From Liolophura sinensis (Eukaryota; Mollusca; Polyplacophora; Chitonida; Chitonidae): DNA of 64,000 nucleotides. This document shows positions 10,315 through 20,059 of this stretch, piece by piece. Numbering within the stretch: position 1 is the stretch's first letter; each line of letters opens with the position of its first letter. The stretch lies in assembly GCF_032854445.1 (NCBI RefSeq), contig NC_088307.1, positions 5,086,001-5,150,000 of the forward strand, written 5' to 3'. Position numbers and translations under genes: made by a program. Below the pieces are notes generated by a model, which did no database searches, was not told the origin of the DNA, and saw only the letters and a program-made list of their open reading frames with translations.

Positions 10315-10557
10315 TTAAACTTCGTGTAATCGCGAAGGAGGGGGGGGGGTAAGGCTGGGATCCGCCTTCGCCAAGGCATCGTAATAATCATTCACGGCGG
10401 CCTGCGTCAGCTCCTGTTGAAGGTTTCTGGCGGTCGCACCCCGGCTTTGTTGCTCGGGAACATCACCACCTGCACGGAGAGTGGTCTGCTCGTCGTCGAT
10501 GTTGTAGTCCTTTTGGGCGTCGTCGAACGCCGGATTATCAAAGTCAAAGTCTGCCAT
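10315..10557 (-). pseudogene. Polinton acidic protein, truncated N-terminal part
   Basis: The ATG at 10557 gives MADFDFDNPAFDDAQKDY, an acidic start I recognise from a longer Polinton protein usually placed just before the MELEDLS-type gene. Here only about 80 residues remain, ending after a C/G-rich run (PPPP) at about 10336. The 245 bp to the next gene start (10068) has no clear continuation, suggesting an internal deletion or frameshift. Divergent from the capsid gene with 44 bp between start codons. Confidence 0.55.
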
Positions 10558-10601
10558 AATCCTCGTATTGAACATTGCAAGGTATACCTTTAATACACAC
10601 A

Positions 10602-11888
10602 ATGGATGCATACGGACGCAGGCTAAACCCTTTCAGAACACTCCGTAAGCCTCGGGGGGTACAAGGTGTACGGCAGTCCTTGGTCGTCACCAACAACCCG
10701 AGTACGATCGACCAGAATCAACAACTCTTGGTCCGCTTCCCCAACCTCGGCCCAAATGACGTCATTGTGCCCGGTACCGTGCGCTTCGCCTTCTCGATCA
10801 CGATCAATTCATCCGACCCGAACGCCACAGTGGTCGGGAATCTCGGACGCGCAGTAGTCAAGAAAACCACGATCAGAATCAGCGGGAATGAGGTAATGTC
10901 CATCGACGACTCTAATGTGTTTCATTGCTACGGCGACTTATGGCTGACCAAAAACGAACGGCGGAATGCGGCCTACCAAGGCATCGGCAGTGAAAACATG
11001 CTTAAACTTCGAGTCAAAGCGGAGGACGCAAGTGACGACGATGCTGTAGAAAAGGCCATCGCTCGCGCCTTTGGCAACCGGTTCCACATCCCGCTAGACT
11101 TTGAGCTTCTAGATAGTCACATGCCATTCTACCAGAGTGCCTTGGCCGACCGGCTGGAGTACGAACTGACGTTCAACGATTACGGCCGGGTAATCCAGGC
11201 AACAGACGATGCCGACGCGACTTACACCATCGACAACATCAGCCTGGAGTTCGATATGGTCACCGAAGAGGATCTCGCTAGACAGATCCGCACCCAGTTT
11301 TCCGTGGGCGTCTCCATTCTGTATGATCGCGTCCTCCGCCTCCGAAAGTTTGTGAAGGACAAGTGTGATACTCTCTGGAACATAAACCTGAACACGCCTG
11401 CGAGAGCAATGAAGGGCATCCTCATGCTGTTCGAGACTAAAGGAACCCCGTGGAAGAGGAGGTCGGAATCCTTCTACAACCCGAAGATCACTAAAGTAGA
11501 AGTCACAATAGAAGGGGTCCCCAATCAGCTGTACAGCCAGGGAATGCGGGCGTACCAGCAGTGGGGCGAGGTCCAGAGGTTCTTCGCCAGCTCACCCCTA
11601 CGGAAGCGGGACCCCTAGGTGGCCAGGGTCGTTAAAGACTTAGGTCTGGCAGACGTCTCCCTGGAAGAGTTCTTGACGCACAAGCACGCCTTCTGGCTTG
11701 ACCTTCGGCCAAGCGACGATGACGAGCTGCATGGCAGTGGAAGGCGCGTTCTGAACGCCAGCGAGGGGATTACGATACAGGTTACAAAAGAGAGAGAGGA
11801 GCCCGGCGTGTTGAACGTATATCTCTATGTGATCATGGACGCAAAGCTGCACATCGAGAATGGTAGATTCCTTAGCGCGCTTTATTGA
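10602..11888 (+). pseudogene. Polinton major capsid protein, one in-frame stop
   Basis: The ATG at 10602 (MDAYGRRLNPFRTL) opens a gene of about 428 codons. One TAG at 11616-11618 interrupts it, and the same frame continues to 11888. Conserved segments: NNPSTIDQNQQLLVRFP, DVIVPGTVRFAFSI, IRISGNEVMSIDDSNVFHCY, YELTFNDYGRVI. Size, beta-rich composition and position directly before the packaging ATPase fit the double-jelly-roll capsid protein of Polintons/adintoviruses; no fold prediction was run. The ATPase start (11860) overlaps its tail by 29 bp. Without readthrough the product lacks about 90 C-terminal residues. Confidence 0.75.
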
Positions 11889-12474
11889 TGACGCCCCCTG
11901 CGCGATTACCTGTGGGCAGACGAACTGCGGCAAAACAGTCTTCGTGCTGGACCTGCTTGAGGGGCCTTTCCGCGGTTTCTTTCATCACATTGTGATCCTG
12001 TGCCCCACTCTTAAGCATAACGAGGCGTACCGGCGGTGATGGATACTGTCTGACCCTGAGGTCTATTGTTTTGATCCCGGCGAGCTGCTCAACGACTGCC
12101 TGAGAGCTTTCTACAGATTGTTCGAGGGGGAGCCCACCCTATACATCATCGATGATTGTAGCGCGTTAGAGGCGATGAAGAAGAAACAAAAAATGCTGTC
12201 ATTCATGGCTTTCTCGGGCCGTCATGCAAAGCAAAGCGTCTGGGTCCTCACTCAGAAATACAACGCCGTCCTCAAAGACTTTCGCGAGCAGACAAGGTGG
12301 GTGGCTTTATTCCACTGCAAACATCGGCACTCGTTCAACGAATGCCTGGAGGAGAACCACATCATCGAGGCCGAGAGCGAAAAGGTAGAGGTTCGACAGA
12401 AGCTCAAGAACAATCCGCATTCTAAGCTCCTGCTAATGACTGATACGCCCGCCACATCTAAGATTATATATTAG
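11860..12474 (+). pseudogene. FtsK/HerA-type genome-packaging ATPase, one in-frame stop
   Basis: Starts at the ATG at 11860 inside the capsid gene tail. Walker A is GQTNCGKT (residues 19-26) and Walker B TLYIIDDC (about 93-100). A sensor-like QSVWVLTQKY and an arginine-rich REQTRWVALF follow. About 205 codons in all, usual for the compact Polinton packaging ATPase, which pumps DNA into the capsid. A TGA at 12037-12039 interrupts it between the two Walker motifs. Confidence 0.82.
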
Positions 12475-12502
12475 ACGTAGTCGCCCCTACATATTAATAA
12501 TA

Positions 12503-13009
12503 ATTACCGACGAGCTTATAGACGATATTCTGGGCGCAGAGGAGGAGGAGGAGGAGAAGCCCAGCTAACAGCCCAGCAAACATGCACAGCAGCTCAGGGA
12601 TAGGCTGGCGGCACTTGCGGTGGGTGGGCAGGTCAAGCGATATCTGGGAAAAGACGTAACAGCCGCTGAGATCGACGCAATGAGCGACGAAGACGTTGAA
12701 AGGCTGCACTCCAGGTACGAGGCTAAGCTCGGTGCGCGGATGGTTGACGGTCTCTGAGGTATGTTCTTGAGATCATATGTAAGGGCAACTAGCTGGCTCC
12801 TACCAATCCCACCCGAGAATCGACCAATGCTCATGGCACAGCTCGCCACCGACCCATTTGTTGAACAGGCGCTTAGCAGTGCTAGCTGCTGGCTATACTA
12901 CTGCTATGGTAAGTACTTGGCACCGTTAACCATGGCGCTAACCACTACTGAGCACTGCTCATTTAAACACCACTACTCTCCTAGAAATGATGATCCAGAA
13001 GAAAAATGA
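12503..13009 (+). pseudogene. Polinton conserved protein of unknown function, broken
   Basis: One frame runs from 12503 to 13009 with stops at 12566-12568 (TAA) and 12755-12757 (TGA). The expected initiator looks lost: ATT precedes TDELIDDILGAEEEEEE. Conserved blocks: LAALAVGGQVKRYLGKDV, MSDEDVERLHSRYEAKLG, then LLPIPPENRPML, LATDPFVEQAL and YGKYLAPLTMALTT. I recognise this as a regular member of the Polinton late gene cluster with no assigned role. Its stop overlaps the next start (ATGA at 13006-13009). Confidence 0.65.
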
Positions 13010-13530
13010 GTACAACGAATCCGGAAGGCCCGAAGGAAGCGGAGGGGGTGACAGCGGATTCTGCGAGTGACGGCCCTGCGAAGAATCCCAAAAGAGTCGC
13101 TGCGGGTCGAGCGGGTGCTGCACCGAGAAAGGCCAAGGCTGAAAAGCTCAAGGACGAGCTTCGCGAGGCAAAGGCTGCTTTGCTTGGCGCTGCTGATTCC
13201 ACCAAGAAACAGCCGAAGGAACCGGATTCTACGAAGGAAGGGGGAGCCACAGATTTTGCGAAGGAACCGGATTCTACAAATGTACACCAAATCACCCGCT
13301 AGAGGGCGCCCCTAGCGTTATTAGGCGTTGGCGGCCTTGCAGTGCTTGTGTTGCTACGCGCGTGGCGCAGCCGCTATACAGCACATGCACGAGGTGCAGA
13401 TATTACGCCGCATGCACGAGGTGCCGATATTACGCCGCATGCAGATATCACGCCGCAAGAAAAGAATCTCCATTTCAATACACGTCGCGACTCTTTCTAT
13501 ATAGATCAGCATGTCTACTCCACCCGGTGA
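13006..13530 (+). pseudogene. Polinton basic single-membrane-span protein, one in-frame stop
   Basis: Begins MSTTNPEGPKEAEG at 13006 with a highly charged N-terminus and a basic KNPKRVAAGRAGAAPRKAKA stretch. A TAG at 13300-13302 lies just before the hydrophobic segment ALLGVGGLAVLVLL in the same frame. After it comes a 27-bp in-frame tandem repeat (13384-13456) encoding HARGADITP units. It is short and variable, as is usual for this gene in related elements; role unknown. Confidence 0.6.
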
Positions 13531-13750
13531 CGGAAAAGTACTAGTCAACGCGGCCTACCACGCCGCTGTGGTCTCTCTCCTGGCTACTGGGTACGCTCGT
13601 CTCGGCCAGATGTTCCTGAAAGGAGCCCTCCCGAAGCTGGACTTAACACCCCGTGGCGTCGGCATGGTCATTGCAGATGTAGGCCTGGCTATGTTTTCGA
13701 AGGACCTGCTAATTAAACAAGGGCTCCTTCCTCCCAATATAATCAAGTAG
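13511..13750 (+). CDS. Polinton small conserved membrane protein (intact)
   Basis: A 79-residue intact ORF, MSTPPGDGKVLVNAAYHAAV. Two hydrophobic segments (AAVVSLLATGYARLG and GVGMVIADVGLAM) suggest a small membrane-associated protein; it ends KDLLIKQGLLP. It is followed after 2 bp by the next gene. It recurs at this place in related Polintons; no known function. Confidence 0.75.
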   Translation: MSTPPGDGKVLVNAAYHAAVVSLLATGYARLGQMFLKGALPKLDLTPRGVGMVIADVGLAMFSKDLLIKQGLLPPNIIK

Positions 13751-13752
13751 TA

Positions 13753-14202
13753 ATGGCCTCCATCGCAATGATGATGGGCGGCGCCCTCGTAAACGCTTTG
13801 GCCTTCAGCGGGAGCAACTATATGTTTTCGATGCTGAGGAGTTCCGGTGTCGACGAAGAGCGGAGGCGCCATGACCGCGCTGTAGAGCAGCTCCAAGCCG
13901 CCCAGGAACAATGGGCCCGAAAGCGCACTGAACGCTTGGACTGGATCAACTATGAACTCCGCCGCCAGGGCCACGCTGTCCAAACGTTCCCGGATGTCGA
14001 CGCTGCAATCCGCGAGTATTCTAGGGTCACGGGCAAAACTCTTACACGCGATGCACGCGAGGCGCTGCTGGGCTCAGAGCCACAGCTCTCCGATTTCTAT
14101 GTGCCTAGTGAAGATCAAAAACACCGCGAGATGACCTTCGTCATCCTGGGGATGTGTGTGGTTGGGGGTGTGAGTTATGGAATCGCAAAACTCACCAAGT
14201 AA
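13753..14202 (+). CDS. Polinton conserved protein, MMGGALVNALAFSGSN type (intact)
   Basis: A 149-residue intact ORF. N-terminal hydrophobic stretch (IAMMMGGALVNALAFSGSN), a central charged coiled coil (ERRRHDRAVEQLQAAQEQW), a conserved DVDAAIREYSRVTGK block and LSDFYVPSEDQK, then a C-terminal membrane segment (FVILGMCVVGGVSYGIA). I recognise the family from invertebrate Polintons; probably a virion or membrane component, but that is inference. It starts 2 bp after the preceding stop, so the two are likely co-transcribed. Confidence 0.78.
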   Translation: MASIAMMMGGALVNALAFSGSNYMFSMLRSSGVDEERRRHDRAVEQLQAAQEQWARKRTERLDWINYELRRQGHAVQTFPDVDAAIREYSRVTGKTLTRDAREALLGSEPQLSDFYVPSEDQKHREMTFVILGMCVVGGVSYGIAKLTK

Positions 14203-14214
14203 TCCGAACTGACT

Positions 14215-15364
14215 GTGCCGGACTCGCCATCGAGCTCCTCCCCGTATGGCAGGCACGATCTTAGTAGTGAGGTGGTTCTGCTCCGCGACGATCTTTTTCG
14301 TCGCAAATCTGTTAGAGGGCTGCTAGAATACCGTGATGATATGGCTAGTAAGGTGTCTGCTCGCCTGGCAAATATCTACTACAGCCCTCGTGGGTACTGG
14401 AAGGGCCGCGCGGCCATCCAGAAACTTGCCACTGCGGCTAAAGTCTCCGAAGATGTGGTCCGGGCCTGGCTGAAAAAGCAGGCTATCTGGCAGATATACC
14501 TGCCTCGTCCCCGAAAAATACCGAGGCCTATGTTCGATGTTTCCACGCCAAATGACATCCACCAAGCTGATCTTCTATTTCTACCACATGATCGGCGAGG
14601 CCGGAAGCTGTATAAGTACGCGCTGACAGTTGTTGATGTCGCTTCTCGCTACAGGGAGGCGGAACCTCTGGCTACTAAAGATTCCAAAGAAGTCGCTGAT
14701 GCTCTCTCTCGCATTTACAAGCGTGGACCCCTGAGATGGCCGAAGCTTCTCCAAGTTGACCCTGGGCGCGAGTTTATGGGTGCGGTGAGCCAACTGCTGG
14801 CCAAACACGATGTCACAGTCCGCCGAGGCCGCGTGGATATCCACCGAGACCAAGGCATAGTCGAGCGTTTCAACCGTACTCTGGCTGAACGGCTCTTTGG
14901 ACATCAGTACGCCCAGGAGATGCGCCTCCCTCCCGAACACCGGTCTACTGAATGGGTGGCTCGGCTGCCCTCTGTTGTGGCCGCTCTGAATAACGAGACA
15001 ACGAGACTGATCGGTAAAAAGCCGAAAGACGCCATCAAGGCAAAAGGGGTGCCCCATAAGCCTTCCTCGACGGTTCCAGGTCGTCCCGTTGGACTTAATG
15101 AGCGGAAGATCCCCGAGGGTGTTGGCGTTCGTTATCTCTATCAGCCTGGAGAGCTGGAGGGCGGCCGCCGTCGCGCGACTGATCTAGAGACTGTGGTCTC
15201 TAGAGATATATCGGCTTGGGCGCTCTGTCACAAAGCCTAATGAACCCGTGCTGTACTATCTAGACGATAAGTCGGATGGCCCGCGACGGGGATTCGTTCG
15301 TGAGGAGTTGCTTATAGTGCCTCCCGATACTCAGCTTCCCCCGGTTGGGGTTCTACGGCGCTAG
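14215..15364 (+). pseudogene. Polinton DDE integrase, 3' frameshift
   Basis: A retroviral-type integrase that inserts the element's DNA. From 14215 the frame gives D119 (HQAD), D182 (LLQVDPGREF) and E217 (GIVERFNRT), a DD(34)E arrangement, within a core containing KYALTVVDVASRY. A helix-turn-helix-like N-terminus (VSEDVVRAWLKKQAIWQ) precedes. There is no ATG at the 5' edge (GTG at 14215; first in-frame ATG at 14341), so the start may be lost. Near 15185-15200 a +1 shift moves the frame; the last ~55 residues (VTKPNEPVLYYLDD, GFVREELLIVPP) end at 15362-15364. That tail resembles the chromo-like C-terminus of Polinton integrases. Confidence 0.85.
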
Positions 15365-15397
15365 TAGTTCCTCGAAGAGGATGTCCCATCCTGCCCA

Positions 15398-17585
15398 TCA
15401 TCCTGCGGGTGCCGCATCTCTATGGCCGTAAGCCAAGGTGTGGACACCATCTTCGGCGATCCAGCGCTTACTATCGAAGGGGGACAGTGAGACCTTATTC
15501 AGGTGCTGCCCATAGATATGGTGGCGCTCTGATCGCAGCACGTCCATACCGTGTCGGAAGATCTTCTTCTCGAAGAGGGCCTCTTTGTACTGCTTATAAC
15601 GGATGCACTTTTCCACAACTCCCTTTTTCACGCCCTTGGCCTTCTTAATGTTGGCTCCGCCTGCCTCCAGAATGGAGTACATCTTGGGGCGCAGACCAAT
15701 GTATTCGGCGATCGGCCGCCCCGCACACTCCTCCTTCATTTTCCCCAAGACCTTCATATTTGCTACGCTGTGCAGGGGGTGGTCTTGTGGCTAATCTGAG
15801 GTGTCGTACAGGTTTGCATTCTCAGCCATATCCCTATAAACATCCTCAGTCTGAATCTCGAGTAGCAGACTATCCGTGTCAGTGTAGAGGAGCTGGCAGC
15901 GCTCTCCGTACTGGGCCTTCATATGGTTGTAGTAGAAGTCGTACATCAGGTGCTTGGAGAGATCTAGAATGCTCATGCCCACGTAGATAGGTCGGATTAG
16001 GACTAGACGGGTCTTGTGCATCTGAATCGCTGCAAGGTCATCATCAAATATGTTTGCCCGTGCGAATCTCGGGCTGGCTATCAAGCGTCGGAGCTTGTCG
16101 TCTTCTCCAGAGCGTACCAGCTTGACGTCCACACGCTTCCGGAGGTTCTCCATGGTTTTTCCGAAGACCGAGTTGTTCATTAGCTTGTACAGGTCCTTCT
16201 CGAATTTACTCGCGGCCGTTTTTGGGAGCTCGGTGTTCATCCTGATATAGGGTTCCATCCAAGGGCTCTGGGCGATTCTCAGCCCGGTGAAACTTTGTCA
16301 GGCGCATTCCCAGAGATAAATACAGCTGTAGGTTCCGGTAGTGCAGGACGTACCGTTCCTTGTTGCGGAGGTTGGGGACCAGCTTTTCGACCTCGGTAGG
16401 CGCTTTCTTGCCTAGAAGGCTGTGCTGATAGTCAGACATCCACTCCTTCTGGACCACCAGACGCTCCGGGGCTAATGGGTAGCTGTTATGTGCGTTATGT
16501 AGGTCGGCCGGATACTCTAGGCCGGCCTCGAGGATGTAACCGGAAGGACTGTCGTGGGGGTGGGTAGCAATCGTTTCACCGAGACGCTGCGCGTCACCTA
16601 CCCACTGGAAGCCGCCCGTTGGAAGAAACTGACTCATAGCCCAGCCATATAGATTATTGGCGTCTAGGTATTGGATGTAGCTGTTTGGGCTTTCGGGGTT
16701 GTATCCCTCCACCTGTGGATTATTGGCTTTGGCGTATCGCTTACTTACCATGGAGATACCTCCTCGCAACCCCTTCTCAATGAAGAGATGTTGGTCGTAG
16801 TCGGTCGAAAGCTCCAGCTCTACCCCGGTCTTCTTGAACAGCGCATCCCACGAGAAACCTGGGCTCGTAAAGTAGTGAGCAGGGTCCAATCCATACTGCC
16901 GTAAACAAGTCTTCCGGAAGGCCTCAAACACATCAGCCAATAGGAGCACGTCTGTGCGGCAGTAAAAGTCTGTGTAGTCCCCCAGATTGGTGCAGTCAAA
17001 TGCCTTCCATACCTGTTGAGCGTGGATGTAGTCCTCATCGCTAATGCCTCCGACTTTGAGCTTACTGTAGAAAGCCTCTTTGGGTGGGAGGCTGGACTCG
17101 TCGAAGCGCTCCCAGGAGCCCATATACTCATAGGGGTAGACACCCTTGCGCATGAGTAGCTTTCGTTTTTCTTCGGCGGGCTCATACCGGGCTGTGATGT
17201 GGAAAGCCTCAGGTTTGTTGGCCTCAACCAGATTGTCAAGGGAAGTCGGTAAGAATTGAACGCTGTCGATGAAGCGGAGCTGCTCCAGCGAGAAGGAGAT
17301 GTACTTTTCCGTGTTGTTGGGGATGCAGGAGATGCGGCCCTCCACCTTACTTATGGCTTGCATCAGGAGGTGCCCGTCGTAGCCCCGTAGGTTGTGGAAG
17401 ACTACTGGTATGGCTGTCTTGGGACCCAGCCGCAACTTTAGGTTGCATGCGTTATGGGCCGCGCCTCTGTACTTGCCGGTGATATGGCAGTGATCGCGCA
17501 CAGAATCGGCGCCTAGAGGCTTCTCACACACGTGGCAGGTTGCGGCGTTGTTGTGGGCCTGCCAATCTTGGGGAGTCATATTCAT
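15398..17585 (-). pseudogene. Polinton protein-primed family-B DNA polymerase, broken and 5'-truncated
   Basis: Replicates the element. In order: a zinc-knuckle/HNH-like block (CHVCEKPL ... VRDHCHITGKYRGAAHNACN), exonuclease motif II (FHNLRGYDGH), exonuclease III (YCRTDVLLLADVF), polymerase motif A (YLDANNLYGWAMS), motif B (LMNNSVFGKTMEN) and motif C (YTDTDSLLL). A frameshift lies near 16258-16265 between motifs A and B, and an in-frame TAG at 15791-15793 follows motif C. The ORF begins at 17585 only ~30 residues before the zinc block. Exonuclease motif I and the usual N-terminal region are missing, with 25 bp to the next gene. It is convergent with the integrase, 33 bp apart. Confidence 0.85.
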
Positions 17586-17609
17586 GTTCTATGAGTCATG
17601 AGTCATATT

Positions 17610-17888
17610 CTAATTGTAAATTTCGATAGCCGCCAGCCGTTTGAACTCATCCAAGAAAGTCTTGAGCCTCCGCTGTCTTTCACGCATCTGGACCCTATTA
17701 TATCCGCAGGCCATGCAAAGCTGAAATCGGTTTTTAACACCCCAACCACAGCTAATACATGGCAGGGCACCAAGACCCTTGCGCAGACGGTTTAGGTGAA
17801 CCCCACAGTACTCTCCCAGACAACTCTTACCACATAGCTCCTTGGAGCCTATGGGTAGCCACCGGCAATTATTATAACCCTTTGGCAT
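17610..17888 (-). CDS. Polinton small cysteine-rich (zinc-binding) protein, intact
   Basis: 92 residues starting MPKGYNNCRWLPIGSKELCG. Cys/His pairs: C(8), C-x3-C within ELCGKSCLGEYC, a following H, then PCISCG and LCMACG, consistent with two zinc-binding units. The tail is basic and helical (RERQRRLKTFLDEFKRLAAI). It recurs next to the polymerase gene in related elements. It may bind nucleic acid; no function is established. Its end is 25 bp from the truncated polymerase start, so a deletion has probably removed what lay between. Confidence 0.72.
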   Translation of the reverse strand: MPKGYNNCRWLPIGSKELCGKSCLGEYCGVHLNRLRKGLGALPCISCGWGVKNRFQLCMACGYNRVQMRERQRRLKTFLDEFKRLAAIEIYN

Positions 17889-17942
17889 GTTGTTGTTGTA
17901 TACACAATTGGTGTAGAAGCATATCTGAGCAATGGGTATGTC

Positions 17943-18019
17943 TAATAGAACCCCAGATGGGGGCTGGGGCCTCTATTTTGTTATGGGGAAGGCCCCAAGT
18001 GTATAGTGTGTATACTACT
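17943..18019 (-). repeat. Polinton right terminal inverted repeat
   Basis: The reverse complement reads AGTAGTATACACACTATA, a short CAC, then TTGGGGCCTTCCCCATAACA and AAATAGAGGCCCCAGCCCCC. Relative to the left end it lacks about 16 bp (the GGTTCTGGC block), probably a deletion on this side. Confidence 0.9.
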
Positions 18020-19267
18020 ACCATAGTTCATAATAAATGTTAAATTACTCAACGGAAAGTGAATACATTAAAACGAAACTAATTCGAAAATAACCATAAT
18101 TTTCCTACTCGATGATGTCTGACGAATAGCCATAGTTTTAAGCAATATCACCACATTTTCACACGGTATCATATTCAGTGCTGACGTAACCGTAGAGGTT
18201 ACGTCGAAGTGTCACTGAATGTGTGATTCACAGCAACAACACAAACAAATCAAATGTCAATCTCGATTTTGGAAAGAATTCACAGGGCTGCCGGCGATAC
18301 TTTATGTTTGTCAGTGTTACACTTCCCACATATAGTTCAGGGGTTTCCCCAAGGGAAGGCGCAAGCAAGGTCACGGAGTTCAAAGTAGTCCGCGAATGAG
18401 TGCTGACGTCATCACCTGATAGCTACATGATAAATACAAATTATAGACAGGCTATAATGATTTTTATGTGTGGACAAATGATCGTTTCATAATGTTTAAT
18501 TCTAGATCAGCGCTCTCATGGGAAAAATGGTATCTCCTGTGGAAGTGATCTCCCCTTCTTGGGGTTCTGAGTTCTGATAACCTCTGTGCACCATCACCTG
18601 TGATCATCACATGGCAGGCTTTATCTCTATGGTGATATTAGCATATAGAAGACAGCTTGGCTTCATTGCAGCCTTTCCAAAATTTTCTATCAGGGAGGCA
18701 AGACGTGGACTGGGTGAAAGACATTTGTGCATTTGGGGACGGTAGGCCCCTTTTCGTGCTTTTCAGAACAATATTATTATGTTCATGTGCTATGGGTGTT
18801 ATTTGTATGGCAATATGCAGCAGCAGATATTAGTACGTGGCATTTTTATTGGCCTTTAAATTTGTTGCTTTAGGAGCCATATTTGGAAATGACTTATTAT
18901 ATAATCTGGAACGCTCTGCAGTTGACTCTTTTTTAAATATAATTTCACACATGGCTATCCCTGCCGTGTATTGTTACGCTATAATAGCTGTTCAAATAAA
19001 ATTTAACACATGTATAAAAGTAACTCACATATGGCAGTGGTATAATTTCATTTATACTCTTAATAATGGTCTGCTGCCTAATTTTATTTTATTGTACCTA
19101 CATATAGTACCTTCACGCTGCTCTCTTGCCTTGTATTCTTCTGTTTTTTGCTTTTTGACCACCTACCCCTCCTCATACCACCACCGCAGGTTCAGCCCCC
19201 CAGGCCGTAACCACATCATGTGCATGCCCATCTGTTAAGGCCATTGCGGCGGAAGTGTTGAAGATGC
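18020..19267 (+). other. Region between Polinton and retroelement gag, copy A
   Basis: Shared with 56700-58050. It contains a palindrome at about 18174-18227 (ATTCAGTG...GACGTAACC...GGTTACGTC...CACTGAAT). There is also a likely promoter/leader region of the tyrosine-recombinase retroelement. Compared with copy B, about 120 bp carrying the gag start (57828-57950) is deleted at about 19150. No intact gene. Confidence 0.5.
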
Positions 19268-20048
19268 TTGCGTCCCGTCAGCTCTTGCCGTCCCGCAGTG
19301 GATCAACTCATCAGCCAGGGCCCAGCTGAGATACTGGGTGAGATATCTTCGAGTTGTAATTCTATGTCCACTCCTAAAGATATTTGTACAACTGGTTTCC
19401 TTTCCTTGTCATTACCTTTAGGATTCAATGTTAGGGCTTCAATAAGAGCCAAGATACACGCCAATGAGTACATCAACTTTAGTCTTCTCCTCAGTCTGTC
19501 GGATGACGAACCTTCCGTTAAAGTATCATATAAAGTTGAATAAACCTTTCAACACCTAGTCGTAAACAAAGTTTTTAGATCAATTGTTTTTAAATCAACA
19601 GCCTCATAAAGTATGGCAGCACAGTTAAGCCAACACATCTAAACCAACACTTCTAAGCCAACACTTTTAAGCCAACACTTCGGTTTTCCTGCTGCAAAGA
19701 ATTATGACGAAAACTTCCGAAATTTCGCGTATTACAGCCGCTGCCCTGGACAAAATTCATGATGAACTCTGGAAGTTGTGCTCTGTAATAGCCTCTCCTG
19801 CACCTTCAGCAAACTCAGCCAAAAAGGGCAATTTTCGACCCTCTTCAGGTAAAGGAACCTTTAGAAAGTTCCCACTTGGAAACTGTTGGAAATACTGTAG
19901 AGCAGGAAAGTGTGACACACCAAATTGCCAGCATAAACACACTTGTTACAAGTGCCAAGGAAAACGTAATCCAACAACTTGTAAATCCAGCTCACCTGTC
20001 CCATCCACTTCCAGCTCCTGTTATTTTTTATTTGATAAACTACCTTAA
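19268..20048 (+). pseudogene. Gag-like ORF of a tyrosine-recombinase retrotransposon, copy A
   Basis: Two frame-broken pieces. 19268-19543 has a capsid-like PLGFNVRASIRAKI ... NEYINFSLLLSLSDDE segment. 19704-20048 ends in a Cys-rich zinc region: CWKYCRAGKCDTPNCQHKH then CYKCQGK. This C/H pattern is typical of gag in DIRS/Ngaro-type elements. The start codon piece is deleted here but kept in copy B. Confidence 0.65.
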
Positions 20049-20059
20049 TCAGTTGAAAC

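Larger units (their letters stand above)
4000..18019. mobile_element. Polinton/Maverick (adintovirus-like) integrated element, decayed
   Basis: A 14.0-kb element bounded by terminal inverted repeats starting AGTAGTATACACACTATA and ending with the complement. It has a gene set of capsid protein, packaging ATPase, DDE integrase and family-B polymerase, which defines Polintons/adintoviruses. The element is visibly richer in GC than the flanks. Copy B at about 56690-56700 is the empty site. The flanks AACATA (3995-4000) and ACCATA (18020-18025) look like a 5-6 bp target duplication with one mismatch; Polintons typically make 6 bp. Most genes have stops or frameshifts, so the copy is not intact. 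No adenain-like protease gene was recognised. Confidence 0.93.

Noticed and set aside
14215-15364. Integrase as evidence of an LTR retrovirus
   Set aside because: Neighbouring capsid, packaging ATPase and family-B polymerase genes plus terminal inverted repeats show a Polinton; no LTRs or reverse transcriptase nearby.
5663-17888. Search for an adenain-like cysteine protease gene
   Set aside because: No H..D/E..C arrangement in an ORF of suitable length was recognised; recorded as not found rather than absent from the family.
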